DNA of 33,081 bases, from contig JAFSHY010000109.1 of NCBI GenBank assembly GCA_017440065.1, forward strand, positions 1 through 33,081. The letters are read 5' to 3'. The number at the start of each line of letters is the position of its first letter. Positions within the stretch are counted from its first letter, which is position 1. Shown piece by piece: positions 15,078 to 23,141 of this stretch. The position numbers and the translations under genes are program-made. The DNA comes from Oscillospiraceae bacterium. Lineage in GTDB: Bacteria > Bacillota > Clostridia > Oscillospirales > Oscillospiraceae. Below the pieces are notes generated by a model that was not told where the DNA came from, made no database searches, and saw only the letters and a program-made list of their open reading frames with translations.

Positions 15078-15845
15078 ATGGCACCTGTTTCTCTGATCAC
15101 CAGAGCCGATGACCTCGGCTCCTCCCATGCCGCCAACGAAGCGATCCTTCAGGTGGCGGAGGCGGGCTTTGTCAAAAACATTTCCGTGATGGCAGTCTGT
15201 CCGCATCTGGAGGAGGCTGCGGAGATGCTCAGCGGCAGGAAGGATGTTTCCTTCGGCCTCCATGCCTGTATCACGTCCGAATGGGACAGAGTCCTTTGGG
15301 GACCTTTGGCATCCCGTGAACGCGTGCCGCATCTCATCGACGCAAGAGGTGCGATGTATCAAACGGTCGATGCGCTGGCGGCTGCCAAGCCTGCCGTGGA
15401 GGAGATCATGCATGAATACCGCTGCCAGCTGGAAACGCTGCGCCGTGTGGGCTTCCATGTTACATATCTGGATTCCCATATGATGCCGGAATTGCAGATC
15501 CCCGGTCTGCGGGAAGCCATGAGCCGTATGGCGGAGGAAGAAGGACTTGTTGACCACTCGCCCTTCTACCGGATGTTCCCGACGGATCTCAAGCAGCTGG
15601 CAAAGCAGCCGGAGCTGTTCCGCAGAACACTTCAGAGCGGAATCGAAGGCACGTATCTGATGATCATACATCCTGCCTGCTACGGCGAGGAAATGCTGCT
15701 GACAGGCAACCGGAAAAACAGCGGCGAGACCGTTGCGTCCCAGCGGGAAGCCGACCGCCGTTTTATGACAGATCCTGCCATATTGGCTGCCTGTAAGGAT
15801 TTCGGTGTCCGTCTGCTGCGTTATGAAGAAGCAGCTATAAAATGA
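15078..15845 (+). CDS. chbG: ChbG/HpnK (YdjC) family carbohydrate deacetylase
   Basis: The 255-residue protein carries the YdjC-family metal and catalytic residues: Asp11 and Asp12 in TRADDLG, His62 in FGLHA, and His134 in YLDSH. Family members remove acetyl groups from chitooligosaccharides or related amino sugars. It begins 10 bases after the permease stop with no strong ribosome site, suggesting translational coupling, and is therefore in the importer operon. That association is the best argument that the importer carries an acetylated amino-sugar glycan and not an SQ glycoside. The true acyl-sugar substrate is unknown. Confidence 0.8.
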   Translation: MAPVSLITRADDLGSSHAANEAILQVAEAGFVKNISVMAVCPHLEEAAEMLSGRKDVSFGLHACITSEWDRVLWGPLASRERVPHLIDARGAMYQTVDALAAAKPAVEEIMHEYRCQLETLRRVGFHVTYLDSHMMPELQIPGLREAMSRMAEEEGLVDHSPFYRMFPTDLKQLAKQPELFRRTLQSGIEGTYLMIIHPACYGEEMLLTGNRKNSGETVASQREADRRFMTDPAILAACKDFGVRLLRYEEAAIK

Positions 15846-15867
15846 AATACCGCCTATGGCGGTGAAA

Positions 15868-15896
15868 GAAATGGCGCAGTAATACTGCGCTATTTC
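15868..15896 (+). terminator. Double hairpin ending the importer operon
   Basis: ACCGCC/GGCGGT (15849-15863) makes a small hairpin. It is followed by a 13-pair stem GAAATGGCGCAGT (15868-15880) with ACTGCGCTATTTC (15884-15896), with one G-T pair and a three-base loop. The U tract after it is short. Confidence 0.6.
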
Positions 15897-15982
15897 TGTA
15901 TCATGATGCGGGAAGACGATCGGAAAATCGGAATCCTGCGAAAGAAAACCGTAATTATCCGTATGATTCCGCGAGATACGAA

Positions 15983-15991
15983 TGCTATACT
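15983..15991 (+). promoter_or_regulatory. Extended -10 promoter of the NagA-like operon
   Basis: TGC followed by TATACT (15986-15991) is an extended -10 element about 35 bases before the NagA-like start. No good -35 is seen at the expected distance, which could mean activator dependence. Confidence 0.5.
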
Positions 15992-16026
15992 GAAATCAGA
16001 AATAAGCTGCAGGAAAGGAGATCCCT

Positions 16027-17208
16027 ATGGAGATCATTCATGCAAATGTCATATCGAACGGCGCCATGCTGGCGGATGCGTATGTCCGCGCCTCAGATGG
16101 CGTGATCCGTGAGATCGGCGCCATGGAGCAGTATGCCCCCGACGGCTCGAAGGTGCTGGACGCAGAAGGAAACGTCCTTTGCGCGGGCTATATCGATCAG
16201 CACACTCACGGCGCCATGGGCTATGATGTGATGGACGCCACAAAGGAAGCGCTGGATGAGATCTGCCGCCATCACTTCCGAAACGGCGTGACCACTATCC
16301 TGCCCACCACCATGACCGCATCTTTGGAGGAGACCACCAAGGTGTTGTCCTTCCTGCGGGATTATGCGCCTCCCGTACCTGTCAAGATCCCCGGCGTTCA
16401 TATGGAAGGGCCGTTCTTCTCCGTGAAAAACCGCGGCGCACATATCGAGCGGCTGCTGACCGCGCCCACGGATGCATGGCAGCAGATGATCCGCGAACAT
16501 GCAGAAGTCGTGAAGATGATCTCGCTTTCGCCTGAACTGGAGGGCATGGTATCCTTTATCCGTCTCTGCGGAGAACTGGGTATCGTGGTATCCGGCGGTC
16601 ATGACGACGGCTATGACGATCCCATCTATGCCGCCATCGAAGCGGGCATGAGGAATGTCACGCATATCTTCTGCTGCTCCTCCGGCATTACCAGAAGAGG
16701 CTCGCCGTGGAAGCGGCTGGGTCTGACCGAGATCGGTCTGACCGATAACCGCCTTTACGCGGATGCCATTGCCGACGGCAACGGCATTCCTTACGATCTG
16801 CTGCCGCTGCTCTTCCGCGCCAAGGGTCGGGATCGGCTGATCTTTATTTCGGACAGTATGCGCGCCACGGGTCTGCAGCCCGGCACCTATCGCCTGGGCA
16901 GCGACGAGGAGGGCGTTATAGTGGATGTGACGGAAACCGCCGCCATTCTGCACGGCGAAAACCTGTTTGCCGGCAGTATCGCCTGCGTTTCCAAAATGGT
17001 GGAGGACGCGGTGAAGAGATCCGGGATCCCGCTGGTGGATGCCGTGCTGGCTGCTACCCGCAATCCTGCTGCCCTGCTGGGCCTGGAAGATCGCGGCGAC
17101 CTGCTGCCCGGTATGGCTTCCGCCATGAATCTGATCACCAAAGAGGGCGAACTGCGAAAGACCGTTGTTTGGGAAACTGTATACGAAAAAGGGGAGGAGA
17201 TCCAATGA
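16027..17208 (+). CDS. nagA: NagA-like amidohydrolase (N-acetylglucosamine-6-phosphate deacetylase family)
   Basis: The 393-residue protein has the family's metal and catalytic residues: HTH (59-61), Glu127 in MEGPF, His192 in GGHDD, His213 in VTHIF, and Asp276 in ISDSM. Two substrate segments are unusual. The canonical HLYNAM/HLFNAM stretch reads HIFCCS (213-218), and the ADGLH stretch that supplies a substrate-binding His reads ADGNG (249-253). The catalytic centre is thus intact while sugar or phosphate contacts differ. AGGAAAGGAG precedes the ATG. Its stop overlaps the start of the NagB-like gene (ATGA). It likely deacetylates an amino sugar, but perhaps not N-acetylglucosamine 6-phosphate itself. 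Confidence 0.8.
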   Translation: MEIIHANVISNGAMLADAYVRASDGVIREIGAMEQYAPDGSKVLDAEGNVLCAGYIDQHTHGAMGYDVMDATKEALDEICRHHFRNGVTTILPTTMTASLEETTKVLSFLRDYAPPVPVKIPGVHMEGPFFSVKNRGAHIERLLTAPTDAWQQMIREHAEVVKMISLSPELEGMVSFIRLCGELGIVVSGGHDDGYDDPIYAAIEAGMRNVTHIFCCSSGITRRGSPWKRLGLTEIGLTDNRLYADAIADGNGIPYDLLPLLFRAKGRDRLIFISDSMRATGLQPGTYRLGSDEEGVIVDVTETAAILHGENLFAGSIACVSKMVEDAVKRSGIPLVDAVLAATRNPAALLGLEDRGDLLPGMASAMNLITKEGELRKTVVWETVYEKGEEIQ

Positions 17209-18029
17209 CTTTTGAAAATGTGACCCGTGAAGAACTGCTGAAGAATTCCAAGACGCCGCTGCGCATCGTGGAAACGGAAGCTGAGATGTATGAGGATATG
17301 GCGCAGGTCATGTTTGATGCCATCACTGAAAATAACGCGGCAGGCAAGAACACCGTGTTTATCGTTCCCGTCGGCCCCATCGGCCAGTACCGCATCCTCG
17401 CGGAGAAGGTCAATGCGGCCAAGACCGACCTTTCCCATGTCTACTTCATCAACATGGACGAGTATCTGGATGAAAACGATCAGCCCATTCCGCTGGAGCA
17501 TCCGCTGTCCTTTATCGGTTTTATGAACCGCGAGTGGTACGACCTCGTGGATATGCCGAAGGAAAACCGTATTTTCCCCGAGCCCGGTAAGGAAGAGCTG
17601 ATCGCCCGGCGCATCGAAGAGCTGGGCGGCGTGGATATTTCCTTTGGCGGCGTCGGCATCAACGGCCATATTGCCTTCAATGAACCGCCCGAACAGGACG
17701 AGGATATGACGGACGAAGAATTTGCCGCGCTTCCCACCCGCGTGCTTTCTCTGACCAGAGAGACCCGTACCATCAATTCCGTAACTGCGGCCAACGGCTA
17801 TATCGATTATATTCCCAAACGCTGCATCACCGTGGGCATGAAGGACATCCTGTCCGCCAAGAAGATCCGCTTCTATATGAACAGAACGTGGCAGAAGGGC
17901 ATCGCGAGAAAGATCACTCTCGGCCCCGTATCCCGTTTTGCGCCTGCGTCCTTCTTCCAGCAGCATCCCGATGCCAGCATCACACTGGTGTCCTATGTGG
18001 CAGAGCCTCCCGTGGGCGAACTGCATTAA
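17205..18029 (+). CDS. NagB-like sugar-phosphate isomerase/deaminase family protein
   Basis: This 274-residue protein belongs to the glucosamine-6-phosphate deaminase/6-phosphogluconolactonase superfamily. It has NMDEY with Asp85, and GVGINGHIAFNEP (149-161), the family signature. The phosphate loop, TGGTP or TGSTP in classical NagB, is replaced here by PVGPIG (55-60). The phosphate-contacting Arg and Lys further on appear kept (PTRV, ETRT, WQKG). The ATG at 17205 overlaps the NagA-like stop and has GGGGAGGA upstream; a longer frame from 17169 lacks such a site. It probably deaminates and isomerises the product of the NagA-like enzyme, with a variant substrate. Its molecular role is inferred. 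Confidence 0.75.
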   Translation: MTFENVTREELLKNSKTPLRIVETEAEMYEDMAQVMFDAITENNAAGKNTVFIVPVGPIGQYRILAEKVNAAKTDLSHVYFINMDEYLDENDQPIPLEHPLSFIGFMNREWYDLVDMPKENRIFPEPGKEELIARRIEELGGVDISFGGVGINGHIAFNEPPEQDEDMTDEEFAALPTRVLSLTRETRTINSVTAANGYIDYIPKRCITVGMKDILSAKKIRFYMNRTWQKGIARKITLGPVSRFAPASFFQQHPDASITLVSYVAEPPVGELH

Positions 18030-18059
18030 CAGAAGAAACCCGTGCGGGAGGATCTGCGG

Positions 18060-19145
18060 ATGAATCAGAAGAAAATCAAAACCGCCGTGATCGGCGTCGG
18101 CATGATGGGCAATTCTCAGATCAGAAACTGCCTGTGGAAGCTGCCGCAGTATGAGGTCGTGGCCATCTGCGACCCGTATCTGCCCAATCTGGAAGCCTGC
18201 AGAGCCATGTTTGAGGAACGCGGTCTGCCGGTTCATTGCTATACGGACCATCGCGACTTGCTGGCCCGGGAGGATTGCGAGCTGATCAACATCGTCAGCC
18301 CCGACTATACCCATGAGGAGATCGCCTGCGACTGCCTGAAGGCGGGCAAGCACGTGCGGCTGGAGAAGCCTTTGGCGATCACCCCCGAGGGCTGCGTCCG
18401 TATTCTGAAGTGTCTGGAAGAAAGCAAAACCGTATTCCAGATCGGTTTGGAGCTGCGCTATGCCGCTCCCACAAGGAAGATCCGCGAATGGCAGCAGCGG
18501 CTGGGCGAGGTCAAAATGCTGACCTGCTGCGAATTCCGCCCGCCGTTCCTTAAAAAGACCGGTGCCATCAACGATTGGATCGTGCAGAAGCGGTACAGCG
18601 GCGGCACGCTGCTGGAAAAGAACTGCCACCATTTTGACCTGTTCAACTGGATCGCGGACGCGAAGCCTGTCTGCGTCTATGCCTCCGGCGACGGAAAGAC
18701 GGAATATGCCCACACGGATATTCTGGACAGTGCTTTTGTCACCGTGGAGTATGAAAACGGCGTCCGCGCCATGCTTTCCCTCTGCCTGTTCGCACCGAAG
18801 AAGGAGCAGGGGTCTCATCTCAATGAGCTGGAGCTGGGAGTTTTGGGCAGTAAGGGCCGCATGGAGCTGCGCGGGGATGACGTTTATGTCTGGAACCGTG
18901 CCGACGGCGCGGAGGAGCATTGGCATTATGCCCGCGAGAACTTTGAAGCCCACAGTGACGATATCATTCCCTCCATGGAGGAACTGGCCCGCTGCATCCG
19001 CGAAGGCGGCACACCGCTGACGGATATCGGCGCCGCGGTCAACAGCGCGCTGGTCTCCTTTGCCGCGGAACTGTCGGCGGAGGAACACCGCATCGTGTAT
19101 ATCCGCGAACTGGAAGAGAAGTTCGGCCTCCGATATCACAACTAA
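18060..19145 (+). CDS. Gfo/Idh/MocA family NAD(P)-dependent oxidoreductase
   Basis: 361 residues with an N-terminal Rossmann fold (VIGVGMMG at 10-17), the catalytic EKP at 102-104, and His190/His191 with Asp193 in the C-terminal domain. GGGAGGA precedes the ATG at 18060; a GTG at 18042 overlaps that site and is less likely. It lies 30 bases after the NagB-like gene and closes the operon. It may oxidise a sugar or, since some Gfo/Idh relatives are NAD-dependent glycosidases (GH109, and the GH188 sulfoquinovosidases), act on a glycoside. The present sequence does not let me choose. Confidence 0.8.
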   Translation: MNQKKIKTAVIGVGMMGNSQIRNCLWKLPQYEVVAICDPYLPNLEACRAMFEERGLPVHCYTDHRDLLAREDCELINIVSPDYTHEEIACDCLKAGKHVRLEKPLAITPEGCVRILKCLEESKTVFQIGLELRYAAPTRKIREWQQRLGEVKMLTCCEFRPPFLKKTGAINDWIVQKRYSGGTLLEKNCHHFDLFNWIADAKPVCVYASGDGKTEYAHTDILDSAFVTVEYENGVRAMLSLCLFAPKKEQGSHLNELELGVLGSKGRMELRGDDVYVWNRADGAEEHWHYARENFEAHSDDIIPSMEELARCIREGGTPLTDIGAAVNSALVSFAAELSAEEHRIVYIRELEEKFGLRYHN

Positions 19146-19191
19146 ACAAAAAAGAACCACTCAAAGCGAGTTCCGAATCAGAAAACATAGA

Positions 19192-19225
19192 TCAGGAGCC
19201 ATAGACAGATGTCTATGGCTCCTGA
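19192..19225. terminator. Long perfect hairpin after the Gfo/Idh gene
   Basis: TCAGGAGCCATAGAC (19192-19206) pairs perfectly with GTCTATGGCTCCTGA (19211-19225) around a four-base loop. A short palindrome CTGATATCAG follows at 19226-19235. There is no U tract next to the stem; T runs appear only near 19250 and 19270. Confidence 0.6.
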
Positions 19226-19235
19226 CTGATATCAG

Positions 19236-19386
19236 CCATTCGCCTGTGATTTTTTCGACGATTCAAGGCGTTTTTTCGCAGCACTACTTGGTGTCATGCA
19301 AGGAAAAACAACACAGAAGCGGCGGAAAAGGTACGGCGAAGGGGCTATGTTTTCTTATGAGGAACGAGCAAATAAGTGGTTCTATT
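19236..19386. other. Non-coding stretch between convergent operons
   Basis: No coding potential with a recognisable start, ribosome site or family is seen between the hairpin and the minus-strand gene ending at 19387. Base composition is locally lower in GC than the flanking genes. A decayed gene fragment is possible but cannot be shown. Confidence 0.4.
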
Positions 19387-19677
19387 TTATTTCAGCCGCA
19401 GGAACGCCGCAACGGCGTCTTTGTCACAGGGCGGCAGGAAGCCTGCTTCAAAGCCGATGCGAAGGCGGCTTTGCCCTTCCAGCCCTTTGATCAGAAAGCT
19501 GCGTCCCGCAATGCGGTAAAAGGGCTGCTTCAGCCGGCGGAGATAGACAAGGTCTCCCAGCGTTTGCCATTTGAGGATCTGTTCTTCGGTCACCGCTTCG
19601 GAAAAGGTGACATCCACGGCCATCCAGCCGGCCTGCTGGCAGTCTTCCGCGGAGCGGAAAACGGATACAACGTTCAT
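19387..19677 (-). CDS. Small protein of unknown function
   Basis: A 96-residue soluble protein that I do not recognise. It has two Cys (13 and 84), no membrane segment, and a basic middle (LRRLKQPFYRI). Its ATG overlaps the stop of the cysteine-desulfurase-like gene (ATGA), so it is the last gene of that minus-strand operon and translationally coupled. The tight coupling suggests that it works with the enzyme upstream, for instance as a partner or sulfur acceptor, but that is inference. Confidence 0.65.
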   Translation of the reverse strand: MNVVSVFRSAEDCQQAGWMAVDVTFSEAVTEEQILKWQTLGDLVYLRRLKQPFYRIAGRSFLIKGLEGQSRLRIGFEAGFLPPCDKDAVAAFLRLK

Positions 19678-20798
19678 GCGATCCCCTCCATGATCTCCCG
19701 TACGGCCTCGGTCAGCCGTTCAAGGTCTTCTGTCGGCGTCAGCAGCGAAAAGCTGGCACGAGCCGTTCCCAAAGGCGCGTGCAGGCAGTCGGAAAGCAGC
19801 GGGCAGCAATGATAGCCGCTGCGCAGCGTGATCCCGTAGCTTTCTGCCAGAATATAGCTGAGATCCGAAGGCGTCAGTCCTTCGCAGAGAAAACTGACGA
19901 TCGGAGCGGCTGGTTCCTCCGCGGCGGGATGGAACACCCGTACCCCGCGGATGGCGGAAAGCGCGGAAACCAGCGCTTCACGGCGCTGCCGCAAGGATGC
20001 GCAAATCATATCCGTGCCAATGCCGCGGATATGGTCGACGCCTGCCGAAAGGCCGGCAAGACCGTGCAGATTCGGTGTGCCGGGCTCCCGACCGCGGTAG
20101 CCGTCGGGCAATTTGAGCCAAAGACTGTCGCTGCCGGTGCCGCCCGTCTTGGTGATCTTCAGCGGCATCCCGCCGCGAAGACAGAAACCGCCGATGCCGG
20201 TAGGGCCGAAGAGATTTTTGTGGCCGGCGAAAAACAGGATGTCGGCATCCCGCGCATCGATGGGGAAAATGCCGATCGATTGGGATACATCCGCGATCAG
20301 ACGGATCCCGTGCGCCCGAACAAGCCGCGAGATCTTCGGAAGATCCTGCAGGCAGCCCGTCACATTGGAGCAGTGGTTCAGAAAAAGGTAGCGGGTCTCG
20401 GGACGGATCAGCGCTTCCAGCTCGGAGAGGATCACGCGGCCGTCTTCATCACAAGGCGCGATGCTGACGGCAGGATGTGAGGGATGGTTGTAAAGCGGAC
20501 GCAGCACGCAGTTATGCTCTGATGCGGTGGCGATCACGTGGGCACCTTCCAGATCCAGACCGGAGATGATCAGATTGGCGCTTTCCGTGGCGCCGGAGGT
20601 AAAGAAGAGCTCTTCCTCCGCGCAGCCCAAAAGCGATGCCAGCCCGTGACGGCAGGCATCGGCAGGGGAGGCAGCGGAGCTGCTGCTGCGGGATGGCTCC
20701 GCGGGCGGCTGCGTCATGGCGCGCAGAACCGCCTCGGTAACCTGCTGCGGCCGCGGCCATACGGACGCGGCGCAGTTTAAGTAGCAATGCTGTTTCAA
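19674..20798 (-). CDS. Class V aminotransferase, probable cysteine desulfurase
   Basis: The 374-residue PLP enzyme has the pyridoxal lysine Lys194 in AGHKNLFGPTG, Asp170 and Gln173 in the cofactor pocket (ADVSQS), and His95. The loop RSGYHCCPLL places Cys331/Cys332 where cysteine desulfurases and selenocysteine lyases carry the catalytic Cys. It starts with TTG, with GGAAGG from the last codons of the preceding gene, four bases after that gene's stop, so translation is coupled. No IscU or Suf scaffold gene lies beside it, so a role in general Fe-S assembly is not obvious. It may mobilise sulfur for the small downstream protein or degrade a sulfur amino acid. Confidence 0.8.
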   Translation of the reverse strand: MKQHCYLNCAASVWPRPQQVTEAVLRAMTQPPAEPSRSSSSAASPADACRHGLASLLGCAEEELFFTSGATESANLIISGLDLEGAHVIATASEHNCVLRPLYNHPSHPAVSIAPCDEDGRVILSELEALIRPETRYLFLNHCSNVTGCLQDLPKISRLVRAHGIRLIADVSQSIGIFPIDARDADILFFAGHKNLFGPTGIGGFCLRGGMPLKITKTGGTGSDSLWLKLPDGYRGREPGTPNLHGLAGLSAGVDHIRGIGTDMICASLRQRREALVSALSAIRGVRVFHPAAEEPAAPIVSFLCEGLTPSDLSYILAESYGITLRSGYHCCPLLSDCLHAPLGTARASFSLLTPTEDLERLTEAVREIMEGIA

Positions 20799-20802
20799 AT
20801 GA

Positions 20803-22170
20803 TCAACCTTCCACGATCTCGAAGCCGAGAAGACGGCCGAGTTCCTTCAGTTCGTTTTTCCAGCTGCCAAAAACAAGAGCCTGATGATGACCGAAGTCCA
20901 TCAGCGTGTGCAGGAATCTTCTGGCATCCTCCACCTGAATGAAATAGTAGGGGCTGCAGTAGGCCATGGTGTATGTGGATTTCAGCACGGAGCCGGTGGT
21001 GAGGATCATCTTTTTGCCGGTGGGATCAAAGCGGCCGAAGGTCACATCTGTGGTCTCGTTCTGAGAGAAGTCGATCTGGATCTTGCCGCCGAAGCCCTGA
21101 CCTGTGAAGGGATAGATGCTGTAATCCATGTCGGGCTTGTCATAGCCGTTCATCTTCAGACAGGGAACGGAATGATGGATGGAGATCATCTCGTCGCTTT
21201 CATAGAGCGGATTGCCCATGAAGGCAGGTCTGCGGCCGGCATACATCAGCATGATCATGGCCATCAGCGCGTTGAGATCTTCTTCGCAGGCGCTGGGGAT
21301 GCCCTGATCCTTCAGCAGGGTATGGCAGATGCAGGGAACAAATTTCCGTTCCTGGGGGATCCTGCTGCGGCAAAGCTCCACGCAGGAGGTGGAGAAGGCA
21401 TTGCAGCCGTAGAACTCCATCATCTTGACAACGGCGAGATAGTATTTGATATCGCTCATCAGGAACTCCCGCTTGACGCGGTTTTCCTTCGCGTTGTCAT
21501 ACAGCTTTGCGGTGAGCGCTTCTGCCTCCTCGTCGGTGATCCCGTCCATATAGCGGAAAACGTCGGTAAAGGGCTTCTTCACGATCTCGATGCCATACTG
21601 GCTGCGGAGGAATTCGGTATCCTTGATGTTGCTGAGCAGACCCCAGGTGGGGATCTCACCGGCGGTCAGGATCAGTGCGCGGGTATTCCTTACCGCCTTG
21701 CGGACCCAAAGCAGGTGAAGGCGGTCATTGAGCTCCTTGGCATCGATGGCATACCATGCCTCCATGCCGATGCTGCGCAGATAGGCGCAGGTGTCCGCCG
21801 CGCTGACGGCATGGGTGTAGGAGATCAGAGGCTTTCCGAAACGCTCGATCTTGGGAATTCTCTGATTGAGGATAAGCAGGCAGTCCGTCTGCGGCAGATC
21901 CTCATTGATCTTCTCGATGATGGCCTCATCCACCACAAAGCTTTCGTTGTAAGGAACGAAAACAGGCTCCAGAATATTCACTTCCGGAATGATTTTCGTC
22001 AGAATCTCCTTGCAGGCTTCAAACTTCCTGAGGGCGGTTTTCATTTCCGCTTCGGGGGTCATTTCCTCGCGGATACCGCCGCGGCAGGGGCCTTCCCAGA
22101 AATCACTGTGGACAAGAATGCCCATCAGGGGCTTGAGATTCAGCTTGACATCGGTTGCTTTTTTGATCAT
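20803..22170 (-). CDS. L-fucose/arabinose isomerase-like protein
   Basis: A 455-residue member of the FucI/AraA-like superfamily, only distantly related to the protein at 1045-2382. The metal-site region is recognisable: Glu296 or Glu297 in ACEEDLNAL and His332/His333 in SIHHS. The position where the relative has FGDP reads MGNP (Asn320 in place of Asp), so metal binding may differ. GGAGGT lies eight bases before the ATG. It heads the minus-strand genes for a cysteine desulfurase and a small protein, downstream of an AraC regulator. No function can be assigned; sugar isomerase activity is a family-level inference only. Confidence 0.7.
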   Translation of the reverse strand: MIKKATDVKLNLKPLMGILVHSDFWEGPCRGGIREEMTPEAEMKTALRKFEACKEILTKIIPEVNILEPVFVPYNESFVVDEAIIEKINEDLPQTDCLLILNQRIPKIERFGKPLISYTHAVSAADTCAYLRSIGMEAWYAIDAKELNDRLHLLWVRKAVRNTRALILTAGEIPTWGLLSNIKDTEFLRSQYGIEIVKKPFTDVFRYMDGITDEEAEALTAKLYDNAKENRVKREFLMSDIKYYLAVVKMMEFYGCNAFSTSCVELCRSRIPQERKFVPCICHTLLKDQGIPSACEEDLNALMAMIMLMYAGRRPAFMGNPLYESDEMISIHHSVPCLKMNGYDKPDMDYSIYPFTGQGFGGKIQIDFSQNETTDVTFGRFDPTGKKMILTTGSVLKSTYTMAYCSPYYFIQVEDARRFLHTLMDFGHHQALVFGSWKNELKELGRLLGFEIVEG

Positions 22171-22202
22171 CGGTGCTTACCTCCGTTTGTTATTTCGCTT
22201 TC

Positions 22203-22208
22203 ATTATA
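22203..22208 (-). promoter_or_regulatory. -10 element upstream of the isomerase-like/desulfurase operon
   Basis: A perfect TATAAT on the minus strand lies about 33 bases before the start at 22170. The expected -35 position (TAGAAA) is poor. A promoter with a good -10 and a weak -35 is what an AraC-type activator would need, and such a regulator is encoded immediately upstream. Confidence 0.5.
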
Positions 22209-22261
22209 GCGTCGGAAACGGTGGATTTCTATGCGGGGCTTTGTGGAAAAACTTCGTCAAA

Positions 22262-23122
22262 TTACGATTCTGTCTGAGCGGTATGGCGGCGGCGGAACTG
22301 CCCCGGCGTCAGATCGCAGAGCTTGCGGAAGGCGGTATGGAAGCTGGAGATGCTGCGGTAGCCGCAGGCGTAGCACACCTCCGTTACCGGCATGGCGGTG
22401 GTGGTCAGCAGAAGCTGCGCCTTGCGGATGCGAACCTGTTCGATGTAGTCCGATACATTCATGGACATCGTTTGGCGGAAATAGCTGCAGAAATAGGTGC
22501 GGCTCATGCAGGCCAGCTCGGAAAGCTTCTGCAGGGTAAGCTCCTCTTCAGGGTTGCTCTGAATATAGCGAAGGGCGGGAAGCAGCTTTTCGTAGGCCTG
22601 ATAATCCTTGATGGCGGTGCAGTCAAACAGATCGTGGGTGGCGCGGTAAAGGAGCGCCAGAAGTTCGGTCAGTTTCGCCTTGAGAAACAGGCGGTAGCCG
22701 GGTGCTTTTTCGCAGTATTCCTGTTCCAACTGCGCCAGCAGCATGCAGACCTGTTCGTTCTCCCGCTCCGAAAGGCGGAGGCGGTTGCCGTCGGGGAGGT
22801 TTCTGCTGTAAAAGGCCTGTACGAGGGCATAGTTTTCCGGAGCGTGATCCCAGATAAAACCGGGATCAAAATACATGACCTTCATGCGAAGCCCGTTTTG
22901 CGCGCCTGCAAAATGATGCTCGTAATTGTTGATCAGGTAGAGGTCGCCGCGGGACATCTCGTAGCGTCTTCCGTCAATGTAGTTGATGCCGCTGCCGCCC
23001 AGCACGTAATTGACCTCAAGGCAGTCATGGTAGTGCAGATAACCGGAATCCAGGTTTCCGCGGGCATCGTGGATGCGGAAGGGGATCTCGCTGTCGCGGA
23101 ACATATCTTCTTTGGTATGCAT
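22262..23122 (-). CDS. AraC family transcriptional regulator
   Basis: 286 residues: an N-terminal cupin sensor domain (HYHDCLEVNYVLGG at 30-43, MSRGDLYLINNYEHHF) and a C-terminal pair of helix-turn-helix motifs (about 185-282, with GYRSISSFHTAFRK). The pattern is that of regulators of sugar use in Bacillota. GGAGA lies seven bases before the ATG. It starts 20 bases after the TlpA gene and ends 91 bases before the isomerase-like gene, so it may be read from the thioredoxin operon while controlling the following promoter. Confidence 0.85.
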   Translation of the reverse strand: MHTKEDMFRDSEIPFRIHDARGNLDSGYLHYHDCLEVNYVLGGSGINYIDGRRYEMSRGDLYLINNYEHHFAGAQNGLRMKVMYFDPGFIWDHAPENYALVQAFYSRNLPDGNRLRLSERENEQVCMLLAQLEQEYCEKAPGYRLFLKAKLTELLALLYRATHDLFDCTAIKDYQAYEKLLPALRYIQSNPEEELTLQKLSELACMSRTYFCSYFRQTMSMNVSDYIEQVRIRKAQLLLTTTAMPVTEVCYACGYRSISSFHTAFRKLCDLTPGQFRRRHTAQTES

Positions 23123-23141
23123 ATCGTTTCTCCGATGCGCG

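Noticed and set aside
17651-17689. Asn in place of Asp in the NagB-like GHI(A/G)FN signature as a sign of inactivity
   Set aside because: Both Asp and Asn are accepted at this place in the family signature; only the changed phosphate loop is notable.
16887-19160. 757-residue minus-strand open frame opposite the NagB-like and Gfo/Idh genes
   Set aside because: It runs antisense through two genes with clear motifs and ribosome sites; its sequence is low in recognisable structure.
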